DNA of 64,000 bases from Flammeovirga sp. SJP92 (GCF_001583495.1 NZ_LQAQ01000112.1:124001-188000); one strand, 5' to 3'; shown: positions 1-9,499, numbered from the stretch's first letter. Translations and numbers: made by a program. Notes: generated by a model not told the origin, from the sequence alone.

Positions 1-1944
1 AAGGCGTTTAATCAATTAATTAAGTCCGCTAGTAAAGGTGATCAAGTTTGTATTTACTATGCTGGACATGGTGCACAAATAAAGAATTCTAAATTCTATG
101 AATTAGACAAAAAACACGAAGCAATAGTTCCTTCTGATGTGTTAAGAACAAATAACTTTTTATTGGATGTTGAAATCAATGAATTGTTAAACAGGTTGCT
201 GGATAAAGAAGCTGAGCTGACTGTGATTTTTGATAACTGTTTTAGCGGTTCAGGCACAAGAGGAGCTATTGACCTTAACAGTCTGCAGTCACGTTACGTA
301 CCTATCAGTGATATAGACATTGATCAGACTTATAAAAAGCAAAAATCTGCAGCAGAAAGAGGAGCTTTGGTTGTATCAGCAGCTCAAGATTATCAGTTGG
401 CAAAAGAATACAAAGATAACAGAGGACAGTCTCATGGTGTATTTACGTATGCTTTGATGAAAGCAATGCAGATGAGTTCAGTCAATGAATCAGCAGAGGA
501 TATTTTTAAAAGAGTCAATTCAATCATTTTGTACAATGCTGTTCCTAGACAAGATCCGGTGATAGAAGGTCAGGAGGAAAGAATGAAGCAACCTTTGTTT
601 GGTGGCGTAGCAGACCCTTCAATTGGAGTTCAGGTAGGAATTGTGGATGCCGAAAATAAATACAAGATTACTTTAGATGGTGGTAGTGCAGTGGGCATTG
701 TTCCGGGCACACAGTTGACACATGTGAAAAAAGAGGTGGTGGTTGAAGTAACTGCTTTGTTTGGTGTAAATGGCTGCTATGGCAAAGTAATTCAAGGGGA
801 TAAAGCACTAGAGGAAGGCGATCTTGTAAAGGTGACAAAATGGGCTCCTTACAACAAAAATCGTCTAAAGGTATACTTTGGTGAAATGGGTATTTCTGAT
901 ATTGAAATTAACGCATTGAAAGAATTAGAAAGGTTATTGGCAGATAAAGGAGTACTTGAATATGCTCCTTATGAAGAAAATGTTGGGTTCATCATCAAGA
1001 AAGAAGATGACAAATGGAAAGGGTTTTATTCGCCTTCTGAATCTATATCATTTGGTCATTCAATTCCTTCTTTTGAAAAATTGGAAAAGGTGATTTCAAA
1101 GTTAGAAACTCCTAATAACAAAATATTTATTGAAGTGCCTCCAAGCACAGCGGTATATCAAGAATTGAACGGAAGTTTATCAGGTCAGCCAAAGATTCAA
1201 GCTGTAAAAGCTGAAGAAAAGTTTGATTACTGTTTGATTGGAAGGTTTAATGATAAAAATGAATTAGAGTATTCTTGGGTTAGATTTGGTGCTCAAAAAG
1301 AGGAAAAGCATAATCCATTGCCTTCGTATACGGATTGGGTAGCTCCACATAGAACTTTCACATTGTCAAATTATGCTGAAAGACTTGGAGAATTGAAAGG
1401 GTGGCTGACAATGGAAGTTCCTCCCAATAATGCAAATTTCCCTTTTAAGTTTGCACTGAAAAAGCATTCTACTGGAGCTTTGGTAAAAAATGGAGCTTTG
1501 GTAGAAGGAGAAGAATATGGTTTGGCGCTTTATAAGGATAATAATCTTTACGATAGCTGGAATATGGAGGACCGTTACCTTTATATTTTCTTATTGACAA
1601 GTGATGGATCTATGAAACTGTTATTTCCTGCGACAAACTCTTCGGTAGAAAATAATACTGAGCAAATCATGAAGGACCCAAGCGGTGATTATAAAGATGA
1701 AATCCTGATTGGATATCCTGATTTATTGAGTGTTTCACCTCCATTTACTACAGATAATATTTTGATGCTCAGTACTGTTACAGCCATTACTGAAACATCA
1801 ATTTTTAATCAAGACGGAGTAAGGGAAAGAGGATCTGGAGACTTATCATTAAATGAACTTATTGATGAGGAAGAAGAAAGAAGCTCAAAACAAAGTAATT
1901 GGTTCTTAGAGCGTCATACATTCTTCGGAACCAATACACAATAA
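1..1944 (+). CDS. Caspase-fold (peptidase C14) protein with C-terminal DUF4384-like domain, 5' truncated
   Basis: The frame is open from base 1, so the true start lies upstream; the GTG at 139 is internal. Seen: a histidine motif YYAGHG with the catalytic His at codon 23 (67-69) and a cysteine motif DNCFSG with Cys at codon 80 (238-240). This is the His/Cys dyad of caspase-like peptidases. The region after about codon 440 (GWLTMEV, then YLYIFLLTSDGSMKLLFPA) resembles DUF4384, often paired with bacterial caspases. Family knowledge: such proteins cleave after basic or acidic residues and act in stress or conflict signalling; the substrate here is unknown. An 18-bp hairpin terminator follows directly. 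Any N-terminal domains or signal peptide cannot be judged. Confidence 0.85.
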   Translation, partial: KAFNQLIKSASKGDQVCIYYAGHGAQIKNSKFYELDKKHEAIVPSDVLRTNNFLLDVEINELLNRLLDKEAELTVIFDNCFSGSGTRGAIDLNSLQSRYVPISDIDIDQTYKKQKSAAERGALVVSAAQDYQLAKEYKDNRGQSHGVFTYALMKAMQMSSVNESAEDIFKRVNSIILYNAVPRQDPVIEGQEERMKQPLFGGVADPSIGVQVGIVDAENKYKITLDGGSAVGIVPGTQLTHVKKEVVVEVTALFGVNGCYGKVIQGDKALEEGDLVKVTKWAPYNKNRLKVYFGEMGISDIEINALKELERLLADKGVLEYAPYEENVGFIIKKEDDKWKGFYSPSESISFGHSIPSFEKLEKVISKLETPNNKIFIEVPPSTAVYQELNGSLSGQPKIQAVKAEEKFDYCLIGRFNDKNELEYSWVRFGAQKEEKHNPLPSYTDWVAPHRTFTLSNYAERLGELKGWLTMEVPPNNANFPFKFALKKHSTGALVKNGALVEGEEYGLALYKDNNLYDSWNMEDRYLYIFLLTSDGSMKLLFPATNSSVENNTEQIMKDPSGDYKDEILIGYPDLLSVSPPFTTDNILMLSTVTAITETSIFNQDGVRERGSGDLSLNELIDEEEERSSKQSNWFLERHTFFGTNTQ

Positions 1945-1954
1945 ATATGTATTA

Positions 1955-1998
1955 AAACAATAAGACCTCATCATGTATTTGATGAGGTCTTATTGTTT
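1955..1998. terminator. Bidirectional hairpin terminator
   Basis: A perfect 18-bp inverted repeat (1955-1972 with 1981-1998) closes an 8-nt loop and is flanked by A/T runs on both sides. It lies between convergent genes, so it can serve the caspase gene and the ClC gene. Confidence 0.9.
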
Positions 1999-2017
1999 AT
2001 CTTAAAATCAAAGTTGA

Positions 2018-3421
2018 TTATTTGTCTTCTCCTTTCTCTCTATTTTGAATATGTTTCTTTTCGGCTTCTCTGATAACTTCAATTTCAGACAGCGTATTTC
2101 CTTTCTCATGTTCTTTCACCTGATTTTTTGCTGATCCAACAATTTGAGAAGAATAGATACTTGTGTGTCCTGAGAACATATAAGCTGTAATACAAGCAAC
2201 TGCAATAAACACTGCAGAAGGAGCTCCAAATAGTTCAATACCCATCATTGTACATGCCATTGGTGTGTTGGTTGCACCACTGAAAACACCCACAAATCCC
2301 ATTCCAGCCAACAAAGCCACTGGCAATGAAATATAATTAGAAAGGAAAGAACCCAATGTTGATCCAATATAAAATAACGGAGTCACTTCACCGCCCTTAA
2401 ACCCTGCACCTAAAGTAAATGAAGTGGTTAAAGTTTTCATTAAGAAGTCATACCAATGCATTTGTGTATCAAAAGCGGCGACAATTGTAGGGACACCTAA
2501 TCCGAAATATTTTAAATCATAATTACTATAGTCAAGTCCATGATTATAATTGATGACTACAATTCCAATGGCTAAGACAATACCACCGATCACTGGTCTT
2601 AAAGGTGCATATGCTATTTTCGATTTAAATAATCCACCCCAATAATGACATGCTTTAGAAAATAACATTCCTGTCAGTCCAAATGCTACACCTGCAATGA
2701 CGCATAATGATAAATTTTCCAATGTCATTTCAGGGACAATTGGGATGTTATATTCTGTGTGAGTGATTCCTAAATGATGTCCAAAGGTATGTGTAGCATA
2801 ATTGGCAACAATAGCAGTAAAGAAGGAAGGGAAAATAGCTTCGTATCTCATTCTGCCAATAATATAAACTTCTAAGCCAAAGATTGCTCCCGCAAGTGGA
2901 GTTCCGAAAACAGAGGAAAAACCAGCGGCAATACCCGAAATGATCAAAATTTTCCTATCATATTTATCGAGTTTGAAGATCTTGGTGAATTGATCTGCAA
3001 TAGCACCACCCATCTGAACAGCAGTACCCTCTCGGCCTGCCGAACCTCCAAAAAAGTGTGTGGCAATAGTGGCGATCGTTACAAGAGGGGCCATTTTTAA
3101 TGGAATGATTCGATTTGGTCTTGTGATCTCATCAAGTAACTGGTTATTTCCTTTTACAACATCTTGTCCCAGGTAATAATAACAGGCTCCAATTAAGAAA
3201 CCGCCAACAGGTAAAGCAAAAATAATCCATTTGTGAAGTTCTCTCCATTCTGTGGCCCAGTGTAGTCCCCACAAGAAAAGTGCTGAACCTATACCCGTTA
3301 AACCGCCCACAAATGTACCAATCAATGCCCATTTTAGTACATATAAAACAACTGGAAATTGCTCTACTTTCTTTACCCAATCAGGAAGATCCTCATGGGA
3401 GTAGCCAAGAAAAGACGCCAT
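2018..3421 (-). CDS. ClC-family anion transporter, possibly the fluoride/proton antiporter type
   Basis: 467-residue polytopic protein with ClC hallmarks: GREGTAVQ with the gating glutamate at residue 131, GTPLAGAIFGLEV around 173-185, and GGEVTPLFYIG in the C-terminal half. The usual GSGIP chloride-coordinating motif is absent; KGNN stands at residues 90-93 instead. From memory of the CLC-F branch, GREGT with a replaced GSGIP motif points to fluoride export rather than chloride transport; that specificity is inference. The cytoplasmic tail is short and charged, with no CBS domains. It is divergent from the FtsX-type permease gene. I looked for a fluoride riboswitch in 3422-3533 and saw none. 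Confidence 0.88.
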   Translation of the reverse strand: MASFLGYSHEDLPDWVKKVEQFPVVLYVLKWALIGTFVGGLTGIGSALFLWGLHWATEWRELHKWIIFALPVGGFLIGACYYYLGQDVVKGNNQLLDEITRPNRIIPLKMAPLVTIATIATHFFGGSAGREGTAVQMGGAIADQFTKIFKLDKYDRKILIISGIAAGFSSVFGTPLAGAIFGLEVYIIGRMRYEAIFPSFFTAIVANYATHTFGHHLGITHTEYNIPIVPEMTLENLSLCVIAGVAFGLTGMLFSKACHYWGGLFKSKIAYAPLRPVIGGIVLAIGIVVINYNHGLDYSNYDLKYFGLGVPTIVAAFDTQMHWYDFLMKTLTTSFTLGAGFKGGEVTPLFYIGSTLGSFLSNYISLPVALLAGMGFVGVFSGATNTPMACTMMGIELFGAPSAVFIAVACITAYMFSGHTSIYSSQIVGSAKNQVKEHEKGNTLSEIEVIREAEKKHIQNREKGEDK

Positions 3422-3533
3422 AAGTTTTTAGTAAATTTTATTTAAATTAAACTGTCATAATATTCTGTATACACAATTTATGTGGTATAATTGAAATATT
3501 TATCTTTTTTAAGGATTCATTAAGCAAATAAAA

Positions 3534-6062
3534 GTGAGAATTCAATTCGTAATTAATAATGCTAGGAGAGATCTTTCAAATAGTATTTATAAAATAGGAC
3601 CATTTATCATTTCAATAATTATTGGAATTGGTACATTGGTTGCCATGACAAACTTCTCTGAGAATGTAGTGAAAGATATTGACAATCAGGCTAAAGAAAT
3701 GCTTGGGGCAGATCTGGAACTTAGATCAAATCATCTGATTCAAGATTCTCTACTTTCCATTTTTGAAAAAAATCAGAGTGAAATGGCAAAGCAATATAAC
3801 TTTGCCTCAATGGCTTTTTCTCCCAAACATGAAACTTCAAGAATGGTTGACTTAAGAGCTTTAGAACAGGGTTATCCCTTTTATGGAGCTCTTGAAATTT
3901 CACCAAAATCAGCATGGAAAAGATGGGAGAATGAAGAGAAAATTGCTTTGGTGGATAGTGCTGTTCTCTATCAAATGAATTTATCCATTGGAGATTCATT
4001 GAGGTTTGGGAGAACTACTTTTGAAATTGCCGGAACATTAAAAAAAGGAATAGGACAAAGTGCAATTATGGCGGCTGCAGTTCCCATAATTTATTTCCCA
4101 TTCAAGTACTTGGATTCAACTTCATTAATTCAAAAAGGAAGTAGAGTAAACTACCGGTACTTCTGGGCTTATTCTGATACAACCAATATTCAGAATCTTA
4201 TCAATCAGAATGATACTTTTTTAGAAGAGGAAAGTGTTCGTGCAGTGACATCAGAAAACAACACGGCTAGAATCGGACGCTTTTTTAATGATATTGATGC
4301 GTTTTTGAAGCTTATATCTTTTGTTTCATTGCTCTTAGGGTGTATTGGTGTTTCTAGTGGAATATTTATTTATGTCAAAAGTAAACTGAAGTCAATTGCA
4401 ATTTTAAGGTGCCTTGGTGCTACTGCAATGGAAACCTTTATGATTTATCTGCTTCAAATTCTTTTTCTTGGTTTAATGGGAGGAATAATTGGTTCAACCA
4501 TTGGTGTTGTCGCTCAATTCAGTTTCCCTGCACTGTTTGGAGATTTATTGATGGTTGATTTGAGTAATGATATTTCGATGAAAGCCATCATGATTGGTAT
4601 ACTGTTGAGTGTAGTCATTTCTATATTATTTGGTTGGTATCCATTATTGCAGATTTTAAATGTATCTCCAATATATGTGCTACGATCATTTTTATTGGAA
4701 GGGAATTCCGTGAATAATAAAAAGCTTACTTTTCTTCTGTTTATTACAATCAGTGGATTTGTTTTATTCTTTTCTTACTGGCTACTAGAAGATATTACCA
4801 AATCCTTTTTATTTCTGATTGCAATTTTTGTTGTCATTGTGATTCTTGGTGGAATCTGTCTTTCTCTAATTACATTATTGAAAAAGAAAGATTTAAATCA
4901 TCTCTCATTTAGTTTTAAATATGGAATTTCTCAGCTTTTCAGACCTAACAACCAAACCTTGTTATTAGGAACAACTATTGGGTTAGGCGTCTTTTTGATT
5001 ATATGTATGCTGTCCATTCGTGGTATTTTGATGGATAAAGTGAGTGAAGTTGGAAATGATGGAAGTGCGAACCTGATTCTTTATGATGTGCAGAAATCAC
5101 AAAAGGCAAAATTGGAAGATATGATCAATAGTGAAAACTTGAAGGTGGAACAAGAAGCACCTGTGGTGACTATGTCTTTGGAATATTTGAATGAGGAAAA
5201 TAAGAAAACAACCCTTCAAGATTCAACAAAAAAAATAAAAAGGTGGGTCTTTGATAGAGAATATAGAGTGACTTACCGTGATCATTTAAAACCTAATGAA
5301 GTTACAGTAAAAGGAGAATTTACAGGTAAATCAACTATTAATGAGATTGTTCCTATTTCAGTATCTGAAAGTTTTTTAGAATCCTCAGGTCTCCAATTTG
5401 ATGATATCTTGACTTTCAATGTACAGGGTTTTGCATTGAAAACAAGAATAGCACATATCAGAAAGGTAGACTTTGCAAGAATGGAGGCCAATTTCGTTGT
5501 GCTGTTCCCATCAGGTGTACTTGAAGCTGCTCCAAGTATTTATGTTTTTGCTTTGAATATAAAGGAAAAGGCAAAAATTGCTCAAATACAAAACAGAGTA
5601 ATCGCTCAATTCCCTAATGTATCAGCCATTGATTTAGGGTTGGTATTCAACTCAATCAATGAGATTTTAGGCAGGGTTTCTTTCGTATTCCGATGGCTAG
5701 GTGGCTTATGTATTTTCACAGGATTGCTCGTGTTGTGGAGTTTTATGTCCATAGGAAAATACCAACGAAAGAAAGAAGCTGGAGTCCTTCGTGCAATTGG
5801 GGCAAAGAAAAAACACTTAATACGAATTTCACTGATTGAATATTTCTCTATTGGAAGTATTTCAACATTAACAGGAATTATATTAGGATGGATTGGCTCT
5901 TGGTGCCTTGCTTACTTTGTATTTGACCTTCCGTTTTATATTGCTTTCAAAGATAGCATAATATTAGGAGGTATTGTGATTCTAATGACGATATTGATAG
6001 GTGTGCTTTTTATGAGAACACTCTCAAAAGTACCTTCAGTGGAAGTTCTAAAAGAAGAATAA
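3534..6062 (+). CDS. ABC transporter permease, FtsX/MacB superfamily (YbbP-like, COG3127 type)
   Basis: 842 residues with a GTG start. An N-terminal transmembrane segment (about 22-42) precedes a long periplasmic domain, then three helices near 255-375 (motif AILRCLGAT), further helices, a second periplasmic domain and a final FtsX triplet at about 715-840 with AGVLRAIGAKKKH. Two FtsX cores in one chain is the YbbP arrangement. Known relatives pair with an ATPase (YbbA) and are thought to move lipophilic substrates or drive lipoprotein/envelope processes. No ATPase gene is adjacent: the left neighbour is divergent and the right neighbour is a small opposite-strand gene. The partner must be encoded elsewhere. 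Confidence 0.88.
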   Translation: MRIQFVINNARRDLSNSIYKIGPFIISIIIGIGTLVAMTNFSENVVKDIDNQAKEMLGADLELRSNHLIQDSLLSIFEKNQSEMAKQYNFASMAFSPKHETSRMVDLRALEQGYPFYGALEISPKSAWKRWENEEKIALVDSAVLYQMNLSIGDSLRFGRTTFEIAGTLKKGIGQSAIMAAAVPIIYFPFKYLDSTSLIQKGSRVNYRYFWAYSDTTNIQNLINQNDTFLEEESVRAVTSENNTARIGRFFNDIDAFLKLISFVSLLLGCIGVSSGIFIYVKSKLKSIAILRCLGATAMETFMIYLLQILFLGLMGGIIGSTIGVVAQFSFPALFGDLLMVDLSNDISMKAIMIGILLSVVISILFGWYPLLQILNVSPIYVLRSFLLEGNSVNNKKLTFLLFITISGFVLFFSYWLLEDITKSFLFLIAIFVVIVILGGICLSLITLLKKKDLNHLSFSFKYGISQLFRPNNQTLLLGTTIGLGVFLIICMLSIRGILMDKVSEVGNDGSANLILYDVQKSQKAKLEDMINSENLKVEQEAPVVTMSLEYLNEENKKTTLQDSTKKIKRWVFDREYRVTYRDHLKPNEVTVKGEFTGKSTINEIVPISVSESFLESSGLQFDDILTFNVQGFALKTRIAHIRKVDFARMEANFVVLFPSGVLEAAPSIYVFALNIKEKAKIAQIQNRVIAQFPNVSAIDLGLVFNSINEILGRVSFVFRWLGGLCIFTGLLVLWSFMSIGKYQRKKEAGVLRAIGAKKKHLIRISLIEYFSIGSISTLTGIILGWIGSWCLAYFVFDLPFYIAFKDSIILGGIVILMTILIGVLFMRTLSKVPSVEVLKEE

Positions 6063-6065
6063 ATT

Positions 6066-6215
6066 TTATTCTAAAGTAGAAGCACTTTTCTCCATTGAAA
6101 GTGTTTTTACTTTTGCTTCACTCTGCTTGTTTTCAGAGTTGTTAGCGGACATTATATGATGTGCACAGACTAAAAAAAATAATCCTATGAAAAAAAATAA
6201 TAATTTTGCTTTCAT
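6066..6215 (-). CDS. Small putative exported peptide, 49 aa
   Basis: Starts at the ATG at 6215, where MKAKLLFFFIGLFFLVCAHH makes a plausible signal peptide. The frame is open upstream to 6257, but that extension is not signal-like. The mature part is about 28 residues, Ser/Lys/Glu rich. It ends 3 bp from the stop of the convergent permease gene. No family was recognised. Its only support is an open frame with a good signal-like N-terminus, so it may be spurious. Confidence 0.35.
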   Translation of the reverse strand: MKAKLLFFFIGLFFLVCAHHIMSANNSENKQSEAKVKTLSMEKSASTLE

Positions 6216-6311
6216 GTTGTAAGTAGTTGTATGCGTTAATCTAATAATCAACAGCAATATATGTAATTATTTATTAATATATTAACAATGAGCTGTTTAA
6301 AAATGTAAAAA

Positions 6312-6348
6312 AAACTCTTAATAGTCATATTTTAACTATTAAGAGTTT
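6312..6348 (-). terminator. Hairpin terminator of the proline dehydrogenase gene
   Basis: A perfect 14-bp stem (6312-6325 with 6335-6348) with a 9-nt loop. On the minus strand it is followed by a T-rich run, just downstream of the proline dehydrogenase stop codon. Confidence 0.85.
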
Positions 6349-6379
6349 AATTTTTGTAAATATTGACGTAATGCTACGT

Positions 6380-7555
6380 TTATTTTCTTCTTTTCAATTC
6401 ATTAGAAACTAGAGTCAACTCTCTGCCAGCTTGTCCAGCCACAGAAGTATTTTCTTCAGCTCTTCTAAATAAATAAGGAAGTGCCTCTTTTACAGGACCA
6501 TAAGGTAAATATTTTGCTACATTAAAACCTGCTTTTGAAAGGTTGAATGAAATATGGTCACTCATTCCAAATAACTGTGCGAAGAAGAAATTTGGATTGT
6601 TGTCACTCACATTGTATTTATTCATCAATGCAACAAGTAATTGATTACTATTCTCATTATGAGAACCAGCACATAAAGCAAAATCTTTATGGTTCTCCAT
6701 GATAAATTCTAAAGCTTTGTCAAAGTCTCTGTCGGTAGCTTCCTTAGTATGCTGAATTGGTGTAGGATAGTTCATTTTCTTTGCTCTTTCCCCTTCTTTT
6801 TCCATGTAAGCACCTCTTACTAGCTTCACACCCAAGATAAAACCTTCTTGTTGTGCCTTTGCAAGATCAGATTTCAACTGTCCCAACTTGCTGTGCAAGT
6901 ACATTTGATAAGTGTTATATACAATAGCTTTTTCTTTATTGTATTTCACCATCATATCATAGGCTAATTGATCTACAGGGCCCTGCATCCAAGTTTCCTC
7001 AGCATCAATAAAAATTCTCACATCGTGATCATAGGCTGTTTGACAAAGGTTCTCAACTCTTTTGACAACTTTTGCCCATTGTGCTTCTTCCTCACCGCTT
7101 AAAATTTCCCCTGCGTGCACTTTTTCTAAAAGACTTACAGCTGCAATACCTGTTAGCTTAAAAACAGAGAAAGGTACATTTTGATCTTTACTAGACTTCT
7201 TGATTGTTTCAATAATTTCAGCTTCAGTAGTATCAAAACTTTTATCGTTTTGAGCGCCCTCAACAGAGTAGTCCAAGATAGAACCAATGTTATATTTCCC
7301 TAGAGTAGCAATAGTTTCGTTACTGTCCTCAATTGTTTCTCCACCGCAAAACTGCTTGAACAAAGTCTTCTTTACTATTCCTTTAATTGGCAAACCTAAT
7401 TTGAAAGAAAGATTCAACATTGTGGTGCCAACCTTTACTAAACCCGGCGAGTGCATCATTGCAAACAATGCATATGTTTGCTTTAATTCATTATCATTTC
7501 TCCACTCAAAGGCCGTTTTTGTATCTTCAAAATTTACTGTAGATGTGTCAACCAT
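6380..7555 (-). CDS. Proline dehydrogenase (PutA-type PRODH domain)
   Basis: 391 residues. Motifs KLVRGAY (244-250) and Y-x3-G-x7-YLFRRAEEN (349-369) are the substrate- and FAD-contacting signatures of the PRODH (beta/alpha)8 barrel. Family knowledge: it oxidises L-proline to 1-pyrroline-5-carboxylate and passes electrons to quinone (EC 1.5.5.2), acting at the membrane. It is monofunctional, without the P5C dehydrogenase half of PutA. That second enzyme is not in the window, so catabolism to glutamate must be completed by a gene elsewhere. The gene stands alone with its own terminator. Confidence 0.95.
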   Translation of the reverse strand: MVDTSTVNFEDTKTAFEWRNDNELKQTYALFAMMHSPGLVKVGTTMLNLSFKLGLPIKGIVKKTLFKQFCGGETIEDSNETIATLGKYNIGSILDYSVEGAQNDKSFDTTEAEIIETIKKSSKDQNVPFSVFKLTGIAAVSLLEKVHAGEILSGEEEAQWAKVVKRVENLCQTAYDHDVRIFIDAEETWMQGPVDQLAYDMMVKYNKEKAIVYNTYQMYLHSKLGQLKSDLAKAQQEGFILGVKLVRGAYMEKEGERAKKMNYPTPIQHTKEATDRDFDKALEFIMENHKDFALCAGSHNENSNQLLVALMNKYNVSDNNPNFFFAQLFGMSDHISFNLSKAGFNVAKYLPYGPVKEALPYLFRRAEENTSVAGQAGRELTLVSNELKRRK

Positions 7556-7728
7556 TTTGTTTATGTTTAATATATATCGATGTAAGAAGTAGTCGGTTTT
7601 TTCAAACCATAGTATGCGTATTGTAACAACAAAAATAGAATATTGTTGGAGTTTTTTTACTTTTCGTTTAAATATATTTATAATATTGTGATTAATTTTA
7701 AGCTAATAATTGACAACAATACTTAATA

Positions 7729-8310
7729 ATGAATAAAGTAGAACAGATTTCTTCTTTAATAAAAGAAAGAAGATCCTTTTACCCGCACGAATATATTGAG
7801 GGAGAGATTCCTAATGAACATATTGATTTGATATTAGAAAATGCTAATTGGGCCCCAAATCATGGATTGACAGAACCTTGGCGTTTTTTTGTATTTGAAA
7901 AAGAAGGATTAAAGGCATTGTCAGAAGCACAAGGCAATATCTATAAAGAAAATACTCCTGAAAGTGAATTTGAGCAAGCTCGATTTGAAAAACTTTCAAA
8001 ACTTCCTTTACAGTCCTCTCATGTGATTGCGATTATAATGAAAAGAGGTAACAATCCTAAAATACCCAAAGTGGAAGAGATAGAAGCAGTTGCTTGTGCG
8101 GTACAAAATATGGCATTGACCGTGACTGCTTTAGGGTATGGTGGTTATTGGAGTACAGGTGGAATGGTAAAGTTTAAAGAGTCTAAAGAATTCTTTGGGT
8201 TAGGGGAGGATGATGAATTTTTAGGTTTATTTTATTTAGGATTGATACGTGAAGGAAACAAAATTGGTAAACGTAAGGATATCAAGGAAAAGGTAACTTG
8301 GGTAAGATAA
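7729..8310 (+). CDS. Nitroreductase family flavoprotein
   Basis: 193 residues. The N-terminal ERRSFYP and the WAPNHGLTEPWRFFVF block (about 44-59) are the FMN-phosphate and dimer-interface motifs of the nitroreductase/YdjA-like family. GYGGYWSTGG near 140-149 is the C-terminal FMN-binding loop. Such enzymes are small homodimeric FMN proteins reducing nitro compounds, quinones or enones with NAD(P)H; the physiological substrate is not predictable here. It stands alone between the divergent proline dehydrogenase gene and trxA. Confidence 0.9.
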   Translation: MNKVEQISSLIKERRSFYPHEYIEGEIPNEHIDLILENANWAPNHGLTEPWRFFVFEKEGLKALSEAQGNIYKENTPESEFEQARFEKLSKLPLQSSHVIAIIMKRGNNPKIPKVEEIEAVACAVQNMALTVTALGYGGYWSTGGMVKFKESKEFFGLGEDDEFLGLFYLGLIREGNKIGKRKDIKEKVTWVR

Positions 8311-8360
8311 ACCACTTACATTTTTGTATAAATAAAAACTATAGAGGTATAGATTTAATC

Positions 8361-8393
8361 TTTGTAACTATGCCTTTATTTTTGCTACATTTG
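8361..8393 (+). promoter_or_regulatory. Bacteroidota-type promoter of trxA
   Basis: TTTG at 8361-8364 and TACATTTG at 8386-8393 are 21 nt apart, matching the Bacteroidota consensus TTTG / TAnnTTTG. The implied transcript start near 8400 leaves a leader of about 80 nt before the trxA ATG. Confidence 0.7.
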
Positions 8394-8481
8394 TGCAACC
8401 AAATTATAACAATCGCGTATTTTATATATGTAATTGAAAATATGATAATTTGTTCATACGTAAAATATTAATTTTAATATA

Positions 8482-8802
8482 ATGGGAAAAGCAGTAGAAA
8501 TCACAGATGCTAACTTCGAGGAAGTAGTATTAAATTCAGATAAACCAGTTTTAGTTGATTTTTGGGCAACTTGGTGTGGACCTTGTTTAATGATGGCTCC
8601 AGTAATTGACGAGTTAGCTGTTGAAATGACAGATGCAGTTATCGGTAAATTAGACGTGGATGCTAACCCTCAATCAGCTGCTAAATTTGGAATTCGTTCA
8701 ATTCCTACAATGTTAGTTTTCAAAGGTGGTGAGCCTGTAGATAAGATCATTGGAGCAGTAGCTAAAAAAGAATTAGAAGCGAAAGTAGCGGCTCAAGTTT
8801 AG
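8482..8802 (+). CDS. trxA: Thioredoxin
   Basis: 106 residues, a complete thioredoxin fold with the active site WCGPC (31-35), the buried Asp at residue 26 (VDFWA) and cis-proline motif IRSIPTM (72-78). It reduces protein disulfides in the cytoplasm; there is no signal peptide. It is a single-gene unit with a consensus promoter 90-120 bp upstream and a strong hairpin terminator immediately downstream. Confidence 0.97.
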   Translation: MGKAVEITDANFEEVVLNSDKPVLVDFWATWCGPCLMMAPVIDELAVEMTDAVIGKLDVDANPQSAAKFGIRSIPTMLVFKGGEPVDKIIGAVAKKELEAKVAAQV

Positions 8803-8820
8803 TTGATACTTCACTCAAAA

Positions 8821-8853
8821 AAAATAGCCTTAGTAGTAAACTAAGGCTATTTT
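8821..8853. terminator. Hairpin terminator of trxA, probably bidirectional
   Basis: A perfect 13-bp stem (8821-8833 with 8841-8853) with a 7-nt loop followed by a T run. It lies between convergent genes (trxA and the lipoprotein gene) and has an A run on its left side. Confidence 0.9.
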
Positions 8854-8875
8854 TTTGCTTTAAAAATCCTAAGTA

Positions 8876-9499
8876 TTAAAGGAATAGAGTAGGCAATTCG
8901 CTACATCCTTTAATTGATCCATCGGTTTGCCAGATCTTAGGGAATTGACCAAAATCAGGGTCGATTCCTGGAGGCAATGTGAAGCCAGGATCTACCAAAC
9001 CTAGAATGAATACTAATAAATCTGAAGTAGAGATATAGTATTTAGAGGCTGAATCATCCCATTGTACAAAGTCTTCGAAAACAACGTCACTTTGAACTAC
9101 ACCAACTCCAAATTCAGGGTCAGGATTGATATTTAAACAACCTGCCGCTAATTGTAAGCTTTGTGAGTAAGTAGCACCTGAGTCAGCAGTAAATGTGTAT
9201 TTGTAATCGTCAGATCTTGATGTGCTTGTAAGGTTAAGCGTGGCATCAAAAACAACAGATACACTACCCAAGTCTTCTACACTAGTTTTGAGTTGTGATA
9301 CTACACGAATTTTGTTGCTTGAGTGGTCAAATGAAACTTGGACATTTTCAATTTCTAAGTCTTCGTCTAAAGTTATGCTTTCACCGAATGAAAAATAGAT
9401 CGGATTGACATCTTTTCCTGATGTGGTATCGTCGTCGTCACTACAAGAGAACATGAATATTGACAAACCGATCAAAAACAAAAATTTTAAATGTTTCAT
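8876..9499 (-). CDS. Hypothetical lipoprotein with acidic lipobox flank
   Basis: 207 residues. The N-terminus MKHLKFLFLIGLSIFMFSC is a lipoprotein signal with the lipidated Cys at 19, followed by SDDDD, the acidic stretch typical of Bacteroidota surface lipoproteins. The rest is predicted beta-rich (LDEDLEIENVQVSF, IRVVSQLKTSV) with one further Cys near 120. No family was recognised. It is probably anchored in the outer membrane; the function is unknown. Confidence 0.75.
   Translation of the reverse strand: MKHLKFLFLIGLSIFMFSCSDDDDTTSGKDVNPIYFSFGESITLDEDLEIENVQVSFDHSSNKIRVVSQLKTSVEDLGSVSVVFDATLNLTSTSRSDDYKYTFTADSGATYSQSLQLAAGCLNINPDPEFGVGVVQSDVVFEDFVQWDDSASKYYISTSDLLVFILGLVDPGFTLPPGIDPDFGQFPKIWQTDGSIKGCSELPTLFL

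Noticed and set aside
3422-3533. Possible fluoride riboswitch upstream of the ClC gene
   Set aside because: The conserved GGTGATGG-like and CTGATGGCTCCT-like blocks are absent on the minus strand.
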